Shown one piece after another: positions 31,523-42,060 of a DNA stretch of 64,000 nt. The stretch is from Amphiduros pacificus. Taxonomy: Eukaryota; Annelida; Polychaeta; Phyllodocida; Hesionidae. A program made the position numbers and the translations under genes. The stretch covers positions 64,501-128,500 of the forward strand of contig OX439000.1 in assembly GCA_949316495.1 (NCBI GenBank), given 5' to 3'. The first letter of the stretch is position 1, and every line of letters starts with the position of its first letter. Below the pieces are notes generated by a model. That model was not told where the DNA came from. It saw nothing but the letters and a program-made list of their open reading frames with translations, and searched no databases.

Positions 31523-33517
31523 TAGAAGAGAAGACTGCTGAAACATTTTCTCACACCTTTGATAACCTGGACTACGGAAATGGTCTCCTTCCTGGTCTCC
31601 CAAAATCAGATGTGAAGAAGTTGCAATATCTGCAGAACTCTGCAGCATGTGTATTTGAGGAGATCAGTAAGTGTGATCATATATCAGAAATATTGAAAGT
31701 GACAAAATGATATAGTGCACTGGTTAAAACCAAAATAACTTAATATGAAAATGATAAATATATATGATTTGATTTAAAAGGAAACAAATATTATTTTTTA
31801 CCTGTATGGAATAAACTCCCAAAGAAGTGTGGAAGATTCAAGGCAGCTCTAGTTTTTGGCAAACGATACTGATGAGTTATGTTTTTGGTAACACAGTTGT
31901 CTCTTTTACACCGTTCCGCCCTGATAACTTTTTATGTATCAGATGTGTGCCATTTGCAGTTCATAGTTTTGGACGAATCATCAGAAAAGGTGGTGAAATC
32001 CGCTGGAGCGTATATGTATACTATACAACAATATTGTACACTATAAGCATATGTATCATGATTATCTGAATAAATAAATCCCCCAAATGTCAACATATAT
32101 ATGCATATATATGCATTGGCCTTAAATTTAATACCTCCTTCATGCTCTGATACACAGTCAGACTGTAGTATCATATGTGATACCATTATGTATGCAACTA
32201 ACATCGTAATTTTTTATATGTCAGATGTGTGCCACGTGGAGTGTGCGGGTCTGAAGCTTTATTGTGGCATCTGAGTGAAATAAGGTGTCTATTAAAATTG
32301 GCAACCTCTAGCTCTTAGTTATAACTGCCAAAGGCTGATAATACAGACCATCTGTGTTATATACTGTCATCTGAATTATACAATACAGAAATATTATACA
32401 TCACTATCAATATTCAACATCAATAGTGGATACCATTTTACCCATTATCAGCACCATATCCCATTTCTCACAGGTAAGTCAACCTTCATATTTCCATGAG
32501 CCTAATGTTTTGTTTATATTTTCACAGTTTGTTTCGATACTGATGTTCCCTACAAGCGAAGATATTAGCAAATCATGGTTTGCAAGTCACCAGAAAGGGT
32601 ATGAAATGTCTAAATTGTGCCTGTCGGTTTTTCACTTTATGGTACTATATTTACATTCAGATTTCTTATATATTTCTATCACAATGTTCCCCTTTTTTAA
32701 GATATGGATACAAATACTCAGTGACGAAACCTTCACAACAAGCTAAGATACTAGCAAAATTTGGATTGCAAGTCAAAATATAGGGTATAAAATGTCTAAA
32801 ACAAGAAATGCTTGTGGAGAAACTAAAGATGCATAAAATGGACGGTTTTGGATTTGTGGTAGTTCAGAAATTTGAGAAACTACCCAAATATGAACTTTTG
32901 AATGAAAATGGCTTTCTCAGAAGAAATAATATTCAATACCTGACCAGGACTATTGATGAGCTATCCACTCATCCATGAGAAAAGAAGTTCATACCTCCTC
33001 ACGTAAGGGAATGAGAATACCTCAAACAGAATACCTGAGAATTCTGGAATATGCTCAAAAAAGGCTGGATACGAGGAGATGATTTAGATTCCTCTGGGAA
33101 TAGTTGGGAGGATCATCAGTAAAGGCGGCGCCAATGTGCGTGGGCAAAAAATAAGTATTGACTCCTATGAAAACAATTTTGGGAAGAAGTATTTTGCATC
33201 AAGGATGAAAGAGTTAAAATTGAAACAGCTAAGAATATGATTTTTTTTTAAATTGATGAAATGAATACTGTTGCCTGATATGTTTGGCCGGGGTGGTCAA
33301 CTCTTTCCTTGGATGTTTTTGCAACATGTCACAACATTTCTGCAACATACAGAGACTCTCATGCAAGGACACTTTGATAAACCAGAACAAGATTCCTTAG
33401 ACTTGTGATTTAACTTGCAATGAAACCTCTTTGACTCAAGGAGTCATTGCTACATTTGGTAATGGCACTTGTATATCTCCTCCCCTTAGTGATACCTGTT
33501 TATTATATGAGAAACCG

Positions 33518-33550
<33 letters not shown>

Positions 33551-33581
33551 TTTGTATAGCGCTGATACCAGACAAGTCTGT

Positions 33582-36500
33582 TCATAGCGCTGAGTTCAGG
33601 ACATGCATCCTGAAGAGATGAGTTTTCAGCCTACTCTTAAACGAGGAGACTGACGTGCTTGTCCTTATATCAGTAGGCAAGGAATTCCATAGTCGTGGGC
33701 CTACAGATGAGAAGGCCCTGTCACCTATTGTCCTTAGCCTGGTTTTAGGTACCTGTAGGTGGGTGCCATCATTGGATCTTAGACAGCGTTCACCTTCTTT
33801 AATCAGGAGTAGATCCCGTAAGTAAGGCGGAGCCTTACCGTTAAGGGCTTTCCAGGTTAATAGGAGGATTTTAAAATCAATTCTCGCATGAACGGGAAGC
33901 CAATGCAGTTCCCTTAATTTTCCTGAAATGTGATCAAATTTCCTGATTTTTCCAACTACCCGTGCTGCAGAGTTTTGGAGGTATTGCAGTTTCATGATGT
34001 CAGATTTAGGAAGACCTGCCAGAAGACCATTACCATAGTCAAGGGTGGATGTAACAAAAGCATGGGTAAGTGTTACCGCGGTCTTCTCGTCTAGACAATG
34101 TCTGATGGCCGCCAGGTTCCTGATGTGATAATAGCCCTTCTGACACATTTTCCTGATCTGGGCCTTCATGTCCATGTTGGAGTCAAATGTGATACCAAGG
34201 TCAACAACTGACTGACTAGGAGCAATATCAGAGTCACCCACTCTGATTGTGGATGGGATACTGCCATGGGTGGTAGTACTGTATCTGTCAGTACATATGA
34301 GCATCTCTGTCTTTCCATCATTTATCTTCATCTTGTTTGATATGAGGAAATTTCTGACTTCCCTGACACACTCCTCCAGTTTGTGTCTGCTCATATCCAC
34401 ATGATGGGGAGAGGCGTGGTCCACAGGGATGTAGATCTGAGTATCATCTGCATAAATATGATAGCTCAGACCATATTTTGCAAGTATATCAGATAGGGGT
34501 GTCATGTAAATGGTGAACAGTATAGGACCCAGGACTGAGCCCTGGGGTACCCCATATTTTAAGGATTTGAGACAGGATCTATGAATCCCCACCTTCACAC
34601 ATTGCTTTCTGTCCATTAGGTATGACCGAATCCAGGAGAGTGCATGACCTGTGACGTTGCATCTATCCCTCAGCCTGTCCAAAAGGATTTTATGGTCAAT
34701 AGTGTCAAAGGCAGCGGAAAGGTCAAGCAACAACAAGATAACTATCTTTCTATTGTCAAGGCAGCCCAAGATATCATTTTGCACTTTTAGCAAAGCAGTT
34801 TCAGTGCTGTGATATTCCTTGTAGGCAGATTGAAACTTGTCAGTAAGACCATTCCTTACAAGATGGGGGACTAGTTGGTCTGCAACCGCCCTCTCGGTTA
34901 GTTTGGAGACAAATGTTAGGTTGGAAACAGGCCTATAGTTTTTTTCAACCAGTTCCAGACCTAGTTTCTTCAGCAGGGGTGTTATGATGGCTTTTTTCAT
35001 ATTTTCCGATACTGCTGATTCCATCAGTGATTTATTTATGATGGAAGTAATTATTGGTAGGAGGTCATCTAAGAGGTCAAGTAAGAGCCAGGTTGGAATT
35101 GGATCCAGGTCACATGACTTCTTTGCTGACCTTTTGACCAATTTCCGTACGTCATCAATGGTTAGGGGTGTGAACCTATCCAGACATGTAGTACTATTGT
35201 TTGTAGTGTCACCTGGTGGCGAAATTTGACCAGATGGAGCATTATCAATGTCCAGGCGGATTCTCTCTATTTTTTCAAGAAAGAATGTGTTGAACTTCTC
35301 AGCTTGAGTAATCTCAAAGTCAGATTGGGGCATAGGTGTGTCCTTTTTCTTGTGCATGACTGTGTCAATGACTCTAAAAAGCTTTTTGGGGTCATGTTTG
35401 TTTTCCTCAACCAGGTTGGAAAAATATGATGATTGAGCAGATTTAAGCATTGAGTTGTATTTGTTCCTCTGAGAGTTATACAGCTCCTTGTCAATTTGAG
35501 TGCCAGTCTTGCTCATTTTTCTCTCAAGCCTCCTCTTGAGAGATCTTTCCAGCTTTAATTGGTCACTCATCCAAGGTACAGGTTTGCGTTGGGTGACCAT
35601 GGCAACCTTAATTGGTGCATGTTTGTCCATGAGTGATGTGAGTTCCCTATCATAATAATTTACCATGTCCTCCAATGATAAATGTTCCCAAGTTGAGTCT
35701 CTGTCAGTTAGGGATTTAATGTCCCTTCTTAGAGATTCAAGATCTAATGCCTTGAAATTCCTAAATTTGATAGATTTTTTAGGGGGTTTAGGAGGTACAA
35801 TATCAAGGTAAATCTTAATCATTTTATGATCAGATAGGTATTCATCTACCAGGTGACTCTTCATGAGCTTATTTCCCCTAAAGGTCATGATTAGATCAAG
35901 GGTGTTCCCTAACCTATGGGTTGGTTCTTGAACCCATTGTGTTAGATCAAAGGTAGATAGGATGTCATTAAATTTAATGACATCCGGTTTTAAGGGCAAG
36001 TTAACATGGAAGTTGTAGTCACCAAGGAAAATGACCTCACGACTAAAAGAACCATAATGTGCAACCAATTGGGTGAACTCATCATAGAACTCAGAGTAGG
36101 TATATCTATTTCGATCAGATGGTTCAGGTCTGTATATCACCACAAATGTTACCTTTTTTCCCTTCAATGTGATGGATGACTCCATGAGCTCCATGGTGGT
36201 GACTACTGGTTGGTTGGCCCTATTGGTTATGAAGGGGAGTTCAGATTTGTATAAAATCCCTAATCCTCCCCCTGTACGACCAATTCTAGGAAAGGACTCA
36301 AATTCAAGTGACCCTTCTTTAAGTTCACTTTTGACTTTGTCAGAATTTGAGTCATGCATCCAAGTCTCAGTCATGAACAGGGCATCAAGGTCATGCTCAG
36401 TAAAATAATCTTTTATTGGCAGGATCTTGCTAGATATGCTCTGTACATTGCAACACCCAATATTTAATGTTTTCTTCCCGTTTCTATTAGGATTTTTAAT

Positions 36501-37346
36501 ACGAGAATGCTGTTTGTTTACAATCCGAGGCCGACCACGTGGAGCAGAGCGACCACGTGTAGTTGGAGCCGGCCCTGAGACGTGATTGGTCGAAGCAGAA
36601 GACGGATGTGTATTGCCATTGTTTATGTTTACGTTCAGACCACGTGTTTCCACGAGCAGATGTGATTCGGGCGTTTCCGGATCTGATAGACAATGGTAGC
36701 GATTTGTGGTCGTTCGTATGTTCTTGTGGCTCCGGAAGCTGTGGTTCGGGTATTTCCGTAAAGCGCCACGTTGTACGCTACCACGAGGAAGGGATGCACA
36801 ACTCGAAGCAGACGGCTCCCACCAATTTGAACAATTTGAAGGATCACCACAAGACATACGTGAGTATCTATTAGAAAATGATGGAATAATGTGTGTAGCA
36901 GGATGTAGTTCCTGTAAATTGATATTTTCCATCTTCAAAATGCTAATTTTGGCTGTTTTGATGGTGTTTTTGAGATGCTCGCCGGCACCATGTACAGATA
37001 GCAACGTGTCGTAGCTGACAGACTGTTGGGTCTCAAGTGTGAGTTTATGTTGGCATGGAAATAATTCAATATTTCTGTTCAAAATTACCTTAGCTGCATT
37101 CTTAAAAGGAGAACTGCAGAGAAGTTTTATTTGAGATGGGGCGATAAGATAGAAATTTATATTTGCTAACGACCCACGTGTTTTGAGACTGTGTTCATGC
37201 ATATTGCAAAGGATAAGATAGTTTGAGGAAAAACCCATAGGGGGCAGTCTAAGCTGTCCTTTAATATTCTTATCATTTTTAACAATAGTTTTATAACATG
37301 AACATATACAAACAAAGTTATGATTATGGAAAATCTCTTTATTCAT
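33582..37346 (-). CDS. LINE B ORF2: endonuclease-reverse transcriptase, 1254 aa, uninterrupted
   Basis: ATG at 37346 begins MNKEIFHNHNFVCICSCYK. The first about 290 residues show no recognisable domain. The endonuclease (about 294-515) has CCNVQSIS, MTETWM, VIYRPEPSD, LGDYNFH and SDHKMI. The RT (about 750-1010) has KNYRPVSNLTFVSKLTERAV, LLLLDLSAAFDTIDH, GVPQGSVLGPILFTIYMTPL and the catalytic YADD near residue 965. Then follow CTSTLDYGNGLL-type thumb motifs and the L2/CR1-typical ELHWLPVHARIDFKILLLTW, PPYLRDLL and RLWNSLPTDIRTSTS. All metal-binding and catalytic motifs I can check are present. Confidence 0.9.
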   Translation of the reverse strand: MNKEIFHNHNFVCICSCYKTIVKNDKNIKGQLRLPPMGFSSNYLILCNMHEHSLKTRGSLANINFYLIAPSQIKLLCSSPFKNAAKVILNRNIELFPCQHKLTLETQQSVSYDTLLSVHGAGEHLKNTIKTAKISILKMENINLQELHPATHIIPSFSNRYSRMSCGDPSNCSNWWEPSASSCASLPRGSVQRGALRKYPNHSFRSHKNIRTTTNRYHCLSDPETPESHLLVETRGLNVNINNGNTHPSSASTNHVSGPAPTTRGRSAPRGRPRIVNKQHSRIKNPNRNGKKTLNIGCCNVQSISSKILPIKDYFTEHDLDALFMTETWMHDSNSDKVKSELKEGSLEFESFPRIGRTGGGLGILYKSELPFITNRANQPVVTTMELMESSITLKGKKVTFVVIYRPEPSDRNRYTYSEFYDEFTQLVAHYGSFSREVIFLGDYNFHVNLPLKPDVIKFNDILSTFDLTQWVQEPTHRLGNTLDLIMTFRGNKLMKSHLVDEYLSDHKMIKIYLDIVPPKPPKKSIKFRNFKALDLESLRRDIKSLTDRDSTWEHLSLEDMVNYYDRELTSLMDKHAPIKVAMVTQRKPVPWMSDQLKLERSLKRRLERKMSKTGTQIDKELYNSQRNKYNSMLKSAQSSYFSNLVEENKHDPKKLFRVIDTVMHKKKDTPMPQSDFEITQAEKFNTFFLEKIERIRLDIDNAPSGQISPPGDTTNNSTTCLDRFTPLTIDDVRKLVKRSAKKSCDLDPIPTWLLLDLLDDLLPIITSIINKSLMESAVSENMKKAIITPLLKKLGLELVEKNYRPVSNLTFVSKLTERAVADQLVPHLVRNGLTDKFQSAYKEYHSTETALLKVQNDILGCLDNRKIVILLLLDLSAAFDTIDHKILLDRLRDRCNVTGHALSWIRSYLMDRKQCVKVGIHRSCLKSLKYGVPQGSVLGPILFTIYMTPLSDILAKYGLSYHIYADDTQIYIPVDHASPHHVDMSRHKLEECVREVRNFLISNKMKINDGKTEMLICTDRYSTTTHGSIPSTIRVGDSDIAPSQSVVDLGITFDSNMDMKAQIRKMCQKGYYHIRNLAAIRHCLDEKTAVTLTHAFVTSTLDYGNGLLAGLPKSDIMKLQYLQNSAARVVGKIRKFDHISGKLRELHWLPVHARIDFKILLLTWKALNGKAPPYLRDLLLIKEGERCLRSNDGTHLQVPKTRLRTIGDRAFSSVGPRLWNSLPTDIRTSTSVSSFKSRLKTHLFRMHVLNSAL

Positions 37347-37382
37347 ATCAACATCATCATGACACAGTGCCGGCCAGTACCT

Positions 37383-37751
37383 TCATTTGCACGAATTTAT
37401 GATTTTAAAGACTTCCTTTCGTGCCTTTCGAGTGGCTTCATTCCCACCACTGATGTTCACAAAGTTTAATGTCTCTCCTTTTGTAGTTCGTTCTTTGACG
37501 ATCCCGATGGATGCCCCAGTAGTTGCTTTAAGACGACGGATGGTGGCGCCACCTTTTCCAATGATGGCGCCAGCTGCCTCTTTGGAGATAAAAATCCGAT
37601 TGTCTTTATTCCCCCTCGTTCTGCTCCACAGCGGGTGGAGCAGGTAGCGAGTACTCTGTTCTTCCACCGTCGGAACAAGTCCGAAAGACACTGTATAGTA
37701 GTTTAATATACCGAATTTGCTTCTAAAAGTGACTGAAGTGAGTTCAGACAC
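37383..37751 (-). CDS. LINE B upstream frame with KH RNA-binding domain (putative ORF1)
   Basis: This open frame ends with TGA 37 bases before the ORF2 ATG. The core RIFISKEAAGAIIGKGGATI, RRLKATTGASIGIVKE and ARKEVFKIINSC is a clear type-I KH domain (residues about 53-122) with an intact IIGKGG loop, which binds single-stranded RNA or DNA. There is no ATG upstream in frame: the frame opens after a stop near 37865, and the first near-cognate start is GTG at 37749-37751. The start may therefore be non-AUG or supplied by splicing. The motif cggacttgttccgacggtgg occurs twice in the 5' region (37665-37690, 37911-37932), suggesting a duplicated 5' segment. By position it would be the element's RNA-binding ORF1. 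Confidence 0.7.
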   Translation of the reverse strand: MSELTSVTFRSKFGILNYYTVSFGLVPTVEEQSTRYLLHPLWSRTRGNKDNRIFISKEAAGAIIGKGGATIRRLKATTGASIGIVKERTTKGETLNFVNISGGNEATRKARKEVFKIINSCK

Positions 37752-38739
37752 GTATAGCGTGCAAATTAGATTGGTATATGTACCTATAAATAGGTATATT
37801 GCAAGAAAGAACCACTTGCGTAGTTGCTTGCAAATGTGTATTGGACAGTGGGTGGTGCGTCACAACAACAAAAAATGGCTGGTAGTAGCCCCTTGTTTGT
37901 GTATCAACAACCACCGTCGGAACAAGTCTGAAAATCACTGTAATTTCAAAAATATGTCGCTGATGGGTCTGAAGGTGATTCTAGACACCAGAAGCAACAA
38001 GTTTTATGAATACAGAGGATATAAGGTATCAGACCAAGCACTCGACACTGGCAGCAAAGAGTGGATACTCGTGAGCGCGGTGCCTCGCAAAGACAACACA
38101 GTATGATCCCGCCCTCGCGAGCGGATTTCCAATCAAAACTGCCGTCAGAGCTTGCAGTAAGTCTGATATCAGATAGACCTTTGTATAGACCGGGTTCTCT
38201 GCGAGAAAGTGAGGCGATAGACTAGCAATAGACTCCAGAAAATCGACCAAGAAGGACGATTTTATCGGAGCTCAAATGAAAGCCGCAATTCCACTCTCAA
38301 CGCCAATATGTAGAACTGCTGTAGAAAATTAAATTCTGATTGCATGAAAGAAAGAAATCAAATAAAAATTATTGGTTATAAAAATATGCACATTGTTTTT
38401 GTTGTAATTATCTTTTTAATTTATCTCTCTATGACTATACTCTTGTTTTATGTAAAAAAAATGAAAATGAATTTAAAAATGATAAACTGGCCCTCAGTAT
38501 GATTTCTTATTTTCATCTTTATAAAAATTGCATAATTAAAACTGTTTTCTTAAAAATTAAAGAAATATATTTTTTACTTAGAATTTTTTTTCTTGACAAC
38601 TTTAACACTTCAATTATAAATCTCTGGCCAATCCGGCAGGTATAATAATATTGGTAGTCTGCACATTGAAAGTAGTATAATCAGAAATGATAATATCGGA
38701 AATATCATTCCCAAGAAAAAACCTTTTTTTTTCTAATGA

Positions 38740-39150
38740 TCAATGGAAGAAAATAAATATAAAAAAAAAAATATGGTCAGGACTAGACAGATGTATAAAA
38801 GAAGTCCCAAAAACATTCAAAAAAATATTAATTTTGAATCTTAAAATTGTCTGAAGAAGAGGGTAGGAACGTGTCAAGCAGTTCATATTTTTCTTTTATC
38901 ATCTTGAGAGTGGAGGCCAGCTCGGCAGAGAGGGAGGTGTTATCGGCCTCGAGCGAGTCCTTATCATCAGTTAGCACCCTAACCCTGTCAGTTAATCAGT
39001 TGTTTGAGGCCTTGTTGGCTTCGTTCATCTTGACTAGGTCCTCGTAGGTTTTCTTGAGAACCGAGAGTTCATCAGCGGGATGAAGGGCAGGTTGTTTGAG
39101 TGCTCCCGGGACGGGATGGGTAGCGGGCGCCTCAGGGCTATGCTTTGTCA
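38740..39150 (-). pseudogene. coiled-coil remnant, duplication copy 2
   Basis: This is the second copy of the protein at 27057-27500. The same N-terminus (MMAVTKHSPEAPATHPVPG) and coiled coil (DKDSLEADNTSLSAELASTL) are recognisable; the membrane-span end differs from copy 1. It is on the minus strand and the product is unassigned. Confidence 0.35.
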
Positions 39151-39607
39151 CTGCCATCATGTCAAGAGCATAGGTGATAGAGGCGGGTGGTGTTCTATAT
39201 TTGTGTGTGTGTATGCCAGGAATAATAACTGGCGATCAATATATTTACGCTGAAATATTTGTGTATACAGAATAAATATCTAAATATTATATTTTAATAT
39301 AAATATTCTGTACAAAATATTTAGAATATAAATGGTTAGCTTTGCAGCGAATCCTTATAAGAATTGCTATATTGACGCGCAAAGCAGTGAAGTTAAGAGT
39401 CTGTCTACGAGCGGGACAAAAAATCTTATACGGGGACTAGGTGGTTAGGCAGAGTATTTTTCAATAAATTGAAAACGATAAACAGTACCCAGGTGGTTGG
39501 GTAGAGCCTAAGTGGTCAGGCAGAGGTTATCTAGGTGGTTAGATAACGAAAGCTAGGAGGTGGTTCCAAGCTTGAGAAAAGAATAATTTATTAGAAGGGT
39601 TGAGCGA

Positions 39608-39793
39608 ACACCTTTAAACGCCAAGTACAATCAGATCTGCTCCTTGAGTGCAGTGCCTTGTAAAGGTGAAGCAAAATCCGACCCTCGCTACAGATCAGAT
39701 TTTACACTGAAAACGTGCACTAAAGTCACGAAAAGAATGTAGACTTTTGAGAAAAAAGTGTGACTGAACAGGTGAGTTTGTATTAGAACGTTT
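39608..39793. mobile_element. 186-bp block present only in duplication copy 2
   Basis: Between ggttgagcga and aaggattcaatagagcac, copy 2 has about 186 bp absent from copy 1 (27945-27950). It includes tcagatctgctccttgagtg and tgcagtgccttgtaaaggtg. It could be a small non-autonomous insertion in copy 2 or a deletion in copy 1. No clear terminal repeats were seen. Confidence 0.5.
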
Positions 39794-40142
39794 AAGGATT
39801 CAATAGAGCACCTGGAATTGCAACAAAACACAACAAAACCGGAGCCAAATTAAACACATCCATGTTAAATCTCACGCCTGCACACTGCACAAGGTCGTAC
39901 TCATCTGTGTGCCAAAAGAGGGGCAACAAAATCAACTGGCCGAGGGTTTAATGAGGGGTGATTGTGTTTTACAAACTACTGCCCAGGACCTTGACTGGCA
40001 CGCAGATCGGATAGGGTTGGTTCAGCTGACCACGTAATCATACTACCCTCGGTTGCTGAGATTGTGAAAAAACAAAAGGACGTTGATGCATTTCACAGCT
40101 GACCAGGATTACAGATAAAATCTGATCACTTCTCAGGCAACT

Positions 40143-40457
40143 ATGGATCATGTTACTTGTAATGATATGAATGACACTTACATGGATGAGCATTGGACTT
40201 TTTCTAATGTCAACTGTTCTAAGTCTGTTATGTATCTTAATGATGTCAATATCTCTTGTAACTGTGTTAAATGCACTAAATCTAGTATGTATCTTAATGA
40301 TGTTGATAGTGTAGGATATAGATTACCCATCTATAGACTCTTATATACAAGTATAGACAATCATGATATTTCGCAAGAGATCACAGAGGTTACAGAGTGC
40401 AACGTGGAGGCCAACAAGTGCAAGCTAATGAGATGCATTACTAACCCAGCAGAGAGA
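40143..40457 (+). CDS. hypothetical Cys-containing ORF, 105 aa
   Basis: ATG at 40143 opens an uninterrupted frame starting MDHVTCNDMNDTYMDEHW. It contains an internal repeat (CSKSVMYLNDVNISC and CTKSSMYLNDVDSVG). The composition is Asp/Asn/Cys-rich, with no signal peptide or membrane span. No family is recognised, and the stop is followed directly by the degraded Gypsy region. It may be chance or a remnant. Confidence 0.25.
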
Positions 40458-40599
40458 TGACTCCCCACAGCATTCAACTGGCCTCCGCTGAAACCATTTA
40501 CAATCATAGGATCAGGTTTCAGAGGCATGTGGGAAAAATATTTTATGTATATCTAGTGAGACAAAACAGACGTTGTTGCACCACTATCTAGGAGTAACA

Positions 40600-42060
40600 A
40601 GAGCCCGACCTCCTGACCCTAATATGATACTATTTTGCTTGTCACATAGGATCTGCCACACACAACAGCAGAAACATTTACAGATTTGTCATCCCCAACA
40701 CTACTAGACCATCGGGATCTGTCACCCGTAATGTTGGGATTATTTAGTTTAAATGTGGGCGACCCCTTCGATTTCCAGACCTCCTGCGAAACTGTGAGGC
40801 TGGTTGAGGCCTCGACCATACCTACTCACTATATCCTCTTCCCCTTCCCATCGTTTCACGAGCCCCAACGGGCCGTGACATATTGGGGCAATTACGTCGG
40901 ACGTGGGGGCCACCACACGACCAACAGGGACCAGGTTGTGCTCAATTGCCAGACACTCCGAACCTATGTGCATGGGAGTTATTATTTGAGCCCCCTCTCC
41001 CCTGATTTGGGTAAGAGACGGGCTGTCCATCAGAGCTGGCACGTGGCTGGCCATAAGCCAGATACTTAGTATTTGCAGACCTAATGGGTGGAGTGTACAA
41101 TTTTGGCTTCACCCCTCCAATATCAGAACTCGACAGGGAGTTGACCTCCGACTCATGAATGGACTGCTGCCGATTTTTGGACAAAACTCAATTTTTCCAT
41201 CCTTTGTGACCGTAACTCCAAATCTGACATAGTCTTAGTTTCCTTCAGTTTAAGGTTGTCCCTAATACCCGGAAGAAAGCCATTGATGACAAGACGCACT
41301 TTAACTTCCTCAGACATCTCTGTTAGTTTAGCCAATTTCTTGAAAACCAAGGACAAGTAATCGTCCACAGGTTGCCCTCTATTCTGAGACATGGCCAGCA
41401 CATCTGACAAGAGATCTGAAGTGCTGAGGTCATCTTTGAACCTGGCCAAGAATTTTTCCTAAAATATGACAAAACTAGGAGCGTTACCCCCCTCTGGCTT
41501 TCAGTGAGACTAACGCGTTCCCCATTAATTTCTTATCATCCCAACCATTGGCCATTTTAAGGTACTTGAGCTCCCTGATAAAATCTTCAGCCGATTCTGT
41601 CTACCTACCAGAAAAAGTTAACTTATTTTTCACTGCCATGATTGGTAGTGACAAGGAAGAGACGTTGACCCCTACCAGGTCCAAATTATGAATCAGAGCC
41701 TCCTGTGAACTATTAGTGTGACGGAACAGACTCTCCAAGAGACCCTGAATCGCACCTAATTGGGCAGAAATTTCAAACTGTTTAGATTCACTTGATTAAG
41801 CGGGCTCACCCCCTCTTGACATTTGATTCAATTAAAGTCACAAAATAAAAGAGCAAAAACAAAACAAGATGCGTTGATTAAACACAAGCCCATTTTACCA
41901 TAATACACATACACACCCACCTCTGGTCTCCTTGTGAACGTCAGCCCATACCGCGGATCGAAAGCTCACTACCAGTTGTCACGGGGTAAACTCCACACTC
42001 ACAGTGCCGCTTGGGTTGAACTTTTATTTTCAGATCATACAATGCTGTTCCAGGCTGGCC
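40600..42060 (-). mobile_element. Gypsy-type LTR retrotransposon fossil 2
   Basis: This is an old, broken minus-strand element. From its 5' side: an LTR remnant (about 41977-42060) ending CCCCGTGACA with a polyadenylation signal AATAAA near 42022; just downstream TGGTAGTGAGC, placed like a primer-binding site; then gag (about 40950-41830) with a zinc knuckle CWSCGGPHVRRNC near 40890-40930; then a protease-like end near 40600. It has several breaks, and RT onward is missing. The LTR's outer part was replaced by the inverted-repeat structure starting at 42061, so the fossil is older than that structure. Confidence 0.65.
41153..41449 (-). pseudogene. Gypsy fossil 2: gag core remnant
   Basis: A recognisable retrotransposon gag core reads QNRGQPVDDYLSLVFKKLAK followed by VINGFLPGIRDNLKLKE. 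This is the helical capsid-type region that precedes the zinc knuckle. It is part of the broken element at 40600-42060. Confidence 0.65.

Larger units (their letters stand above)
33518..38306 (-). mobile_element. LINE B: L2/CR1-type LINE, apparently full length
   Basis: This 4.79-kb minus-strand element is bounded by comparison with the empty site gagaaaccgGTaatatgtag (26521-26540); two bases (GT) were lost and no target duplication is visible. On the plus strand it starts with (ATA)n/(AAT)n (33518-33548), the complement of an (ATT)n tail. The 3' end tagcgctgataccagac is shared with other L2 copies here. Layout on minus: 5' UTR about 37800-38306, KH-domain frame 37383-37751, ORF2 33582-37346. 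ORF2 is uninterrupted, so this copy is young and might be functional. Confidence 0.9.
31523..40068. repeat. tandem segmental duplication, copy 2
   Basis: This is homologous to 18510-28218 minus LINE A. It preserves the LINE A empty site at 31780-31785 and carries LINE B (33518-38306) at a position that is empty in copy 1 (26529-26532). It contains the same satellite relics (32530-32790), splice donor (32474), coiled-coil remnant (38740-39150, minus) and terminal frame (39860-40066). It has an extra 186-bp block at 39608-39793. Confidence 0.85.
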
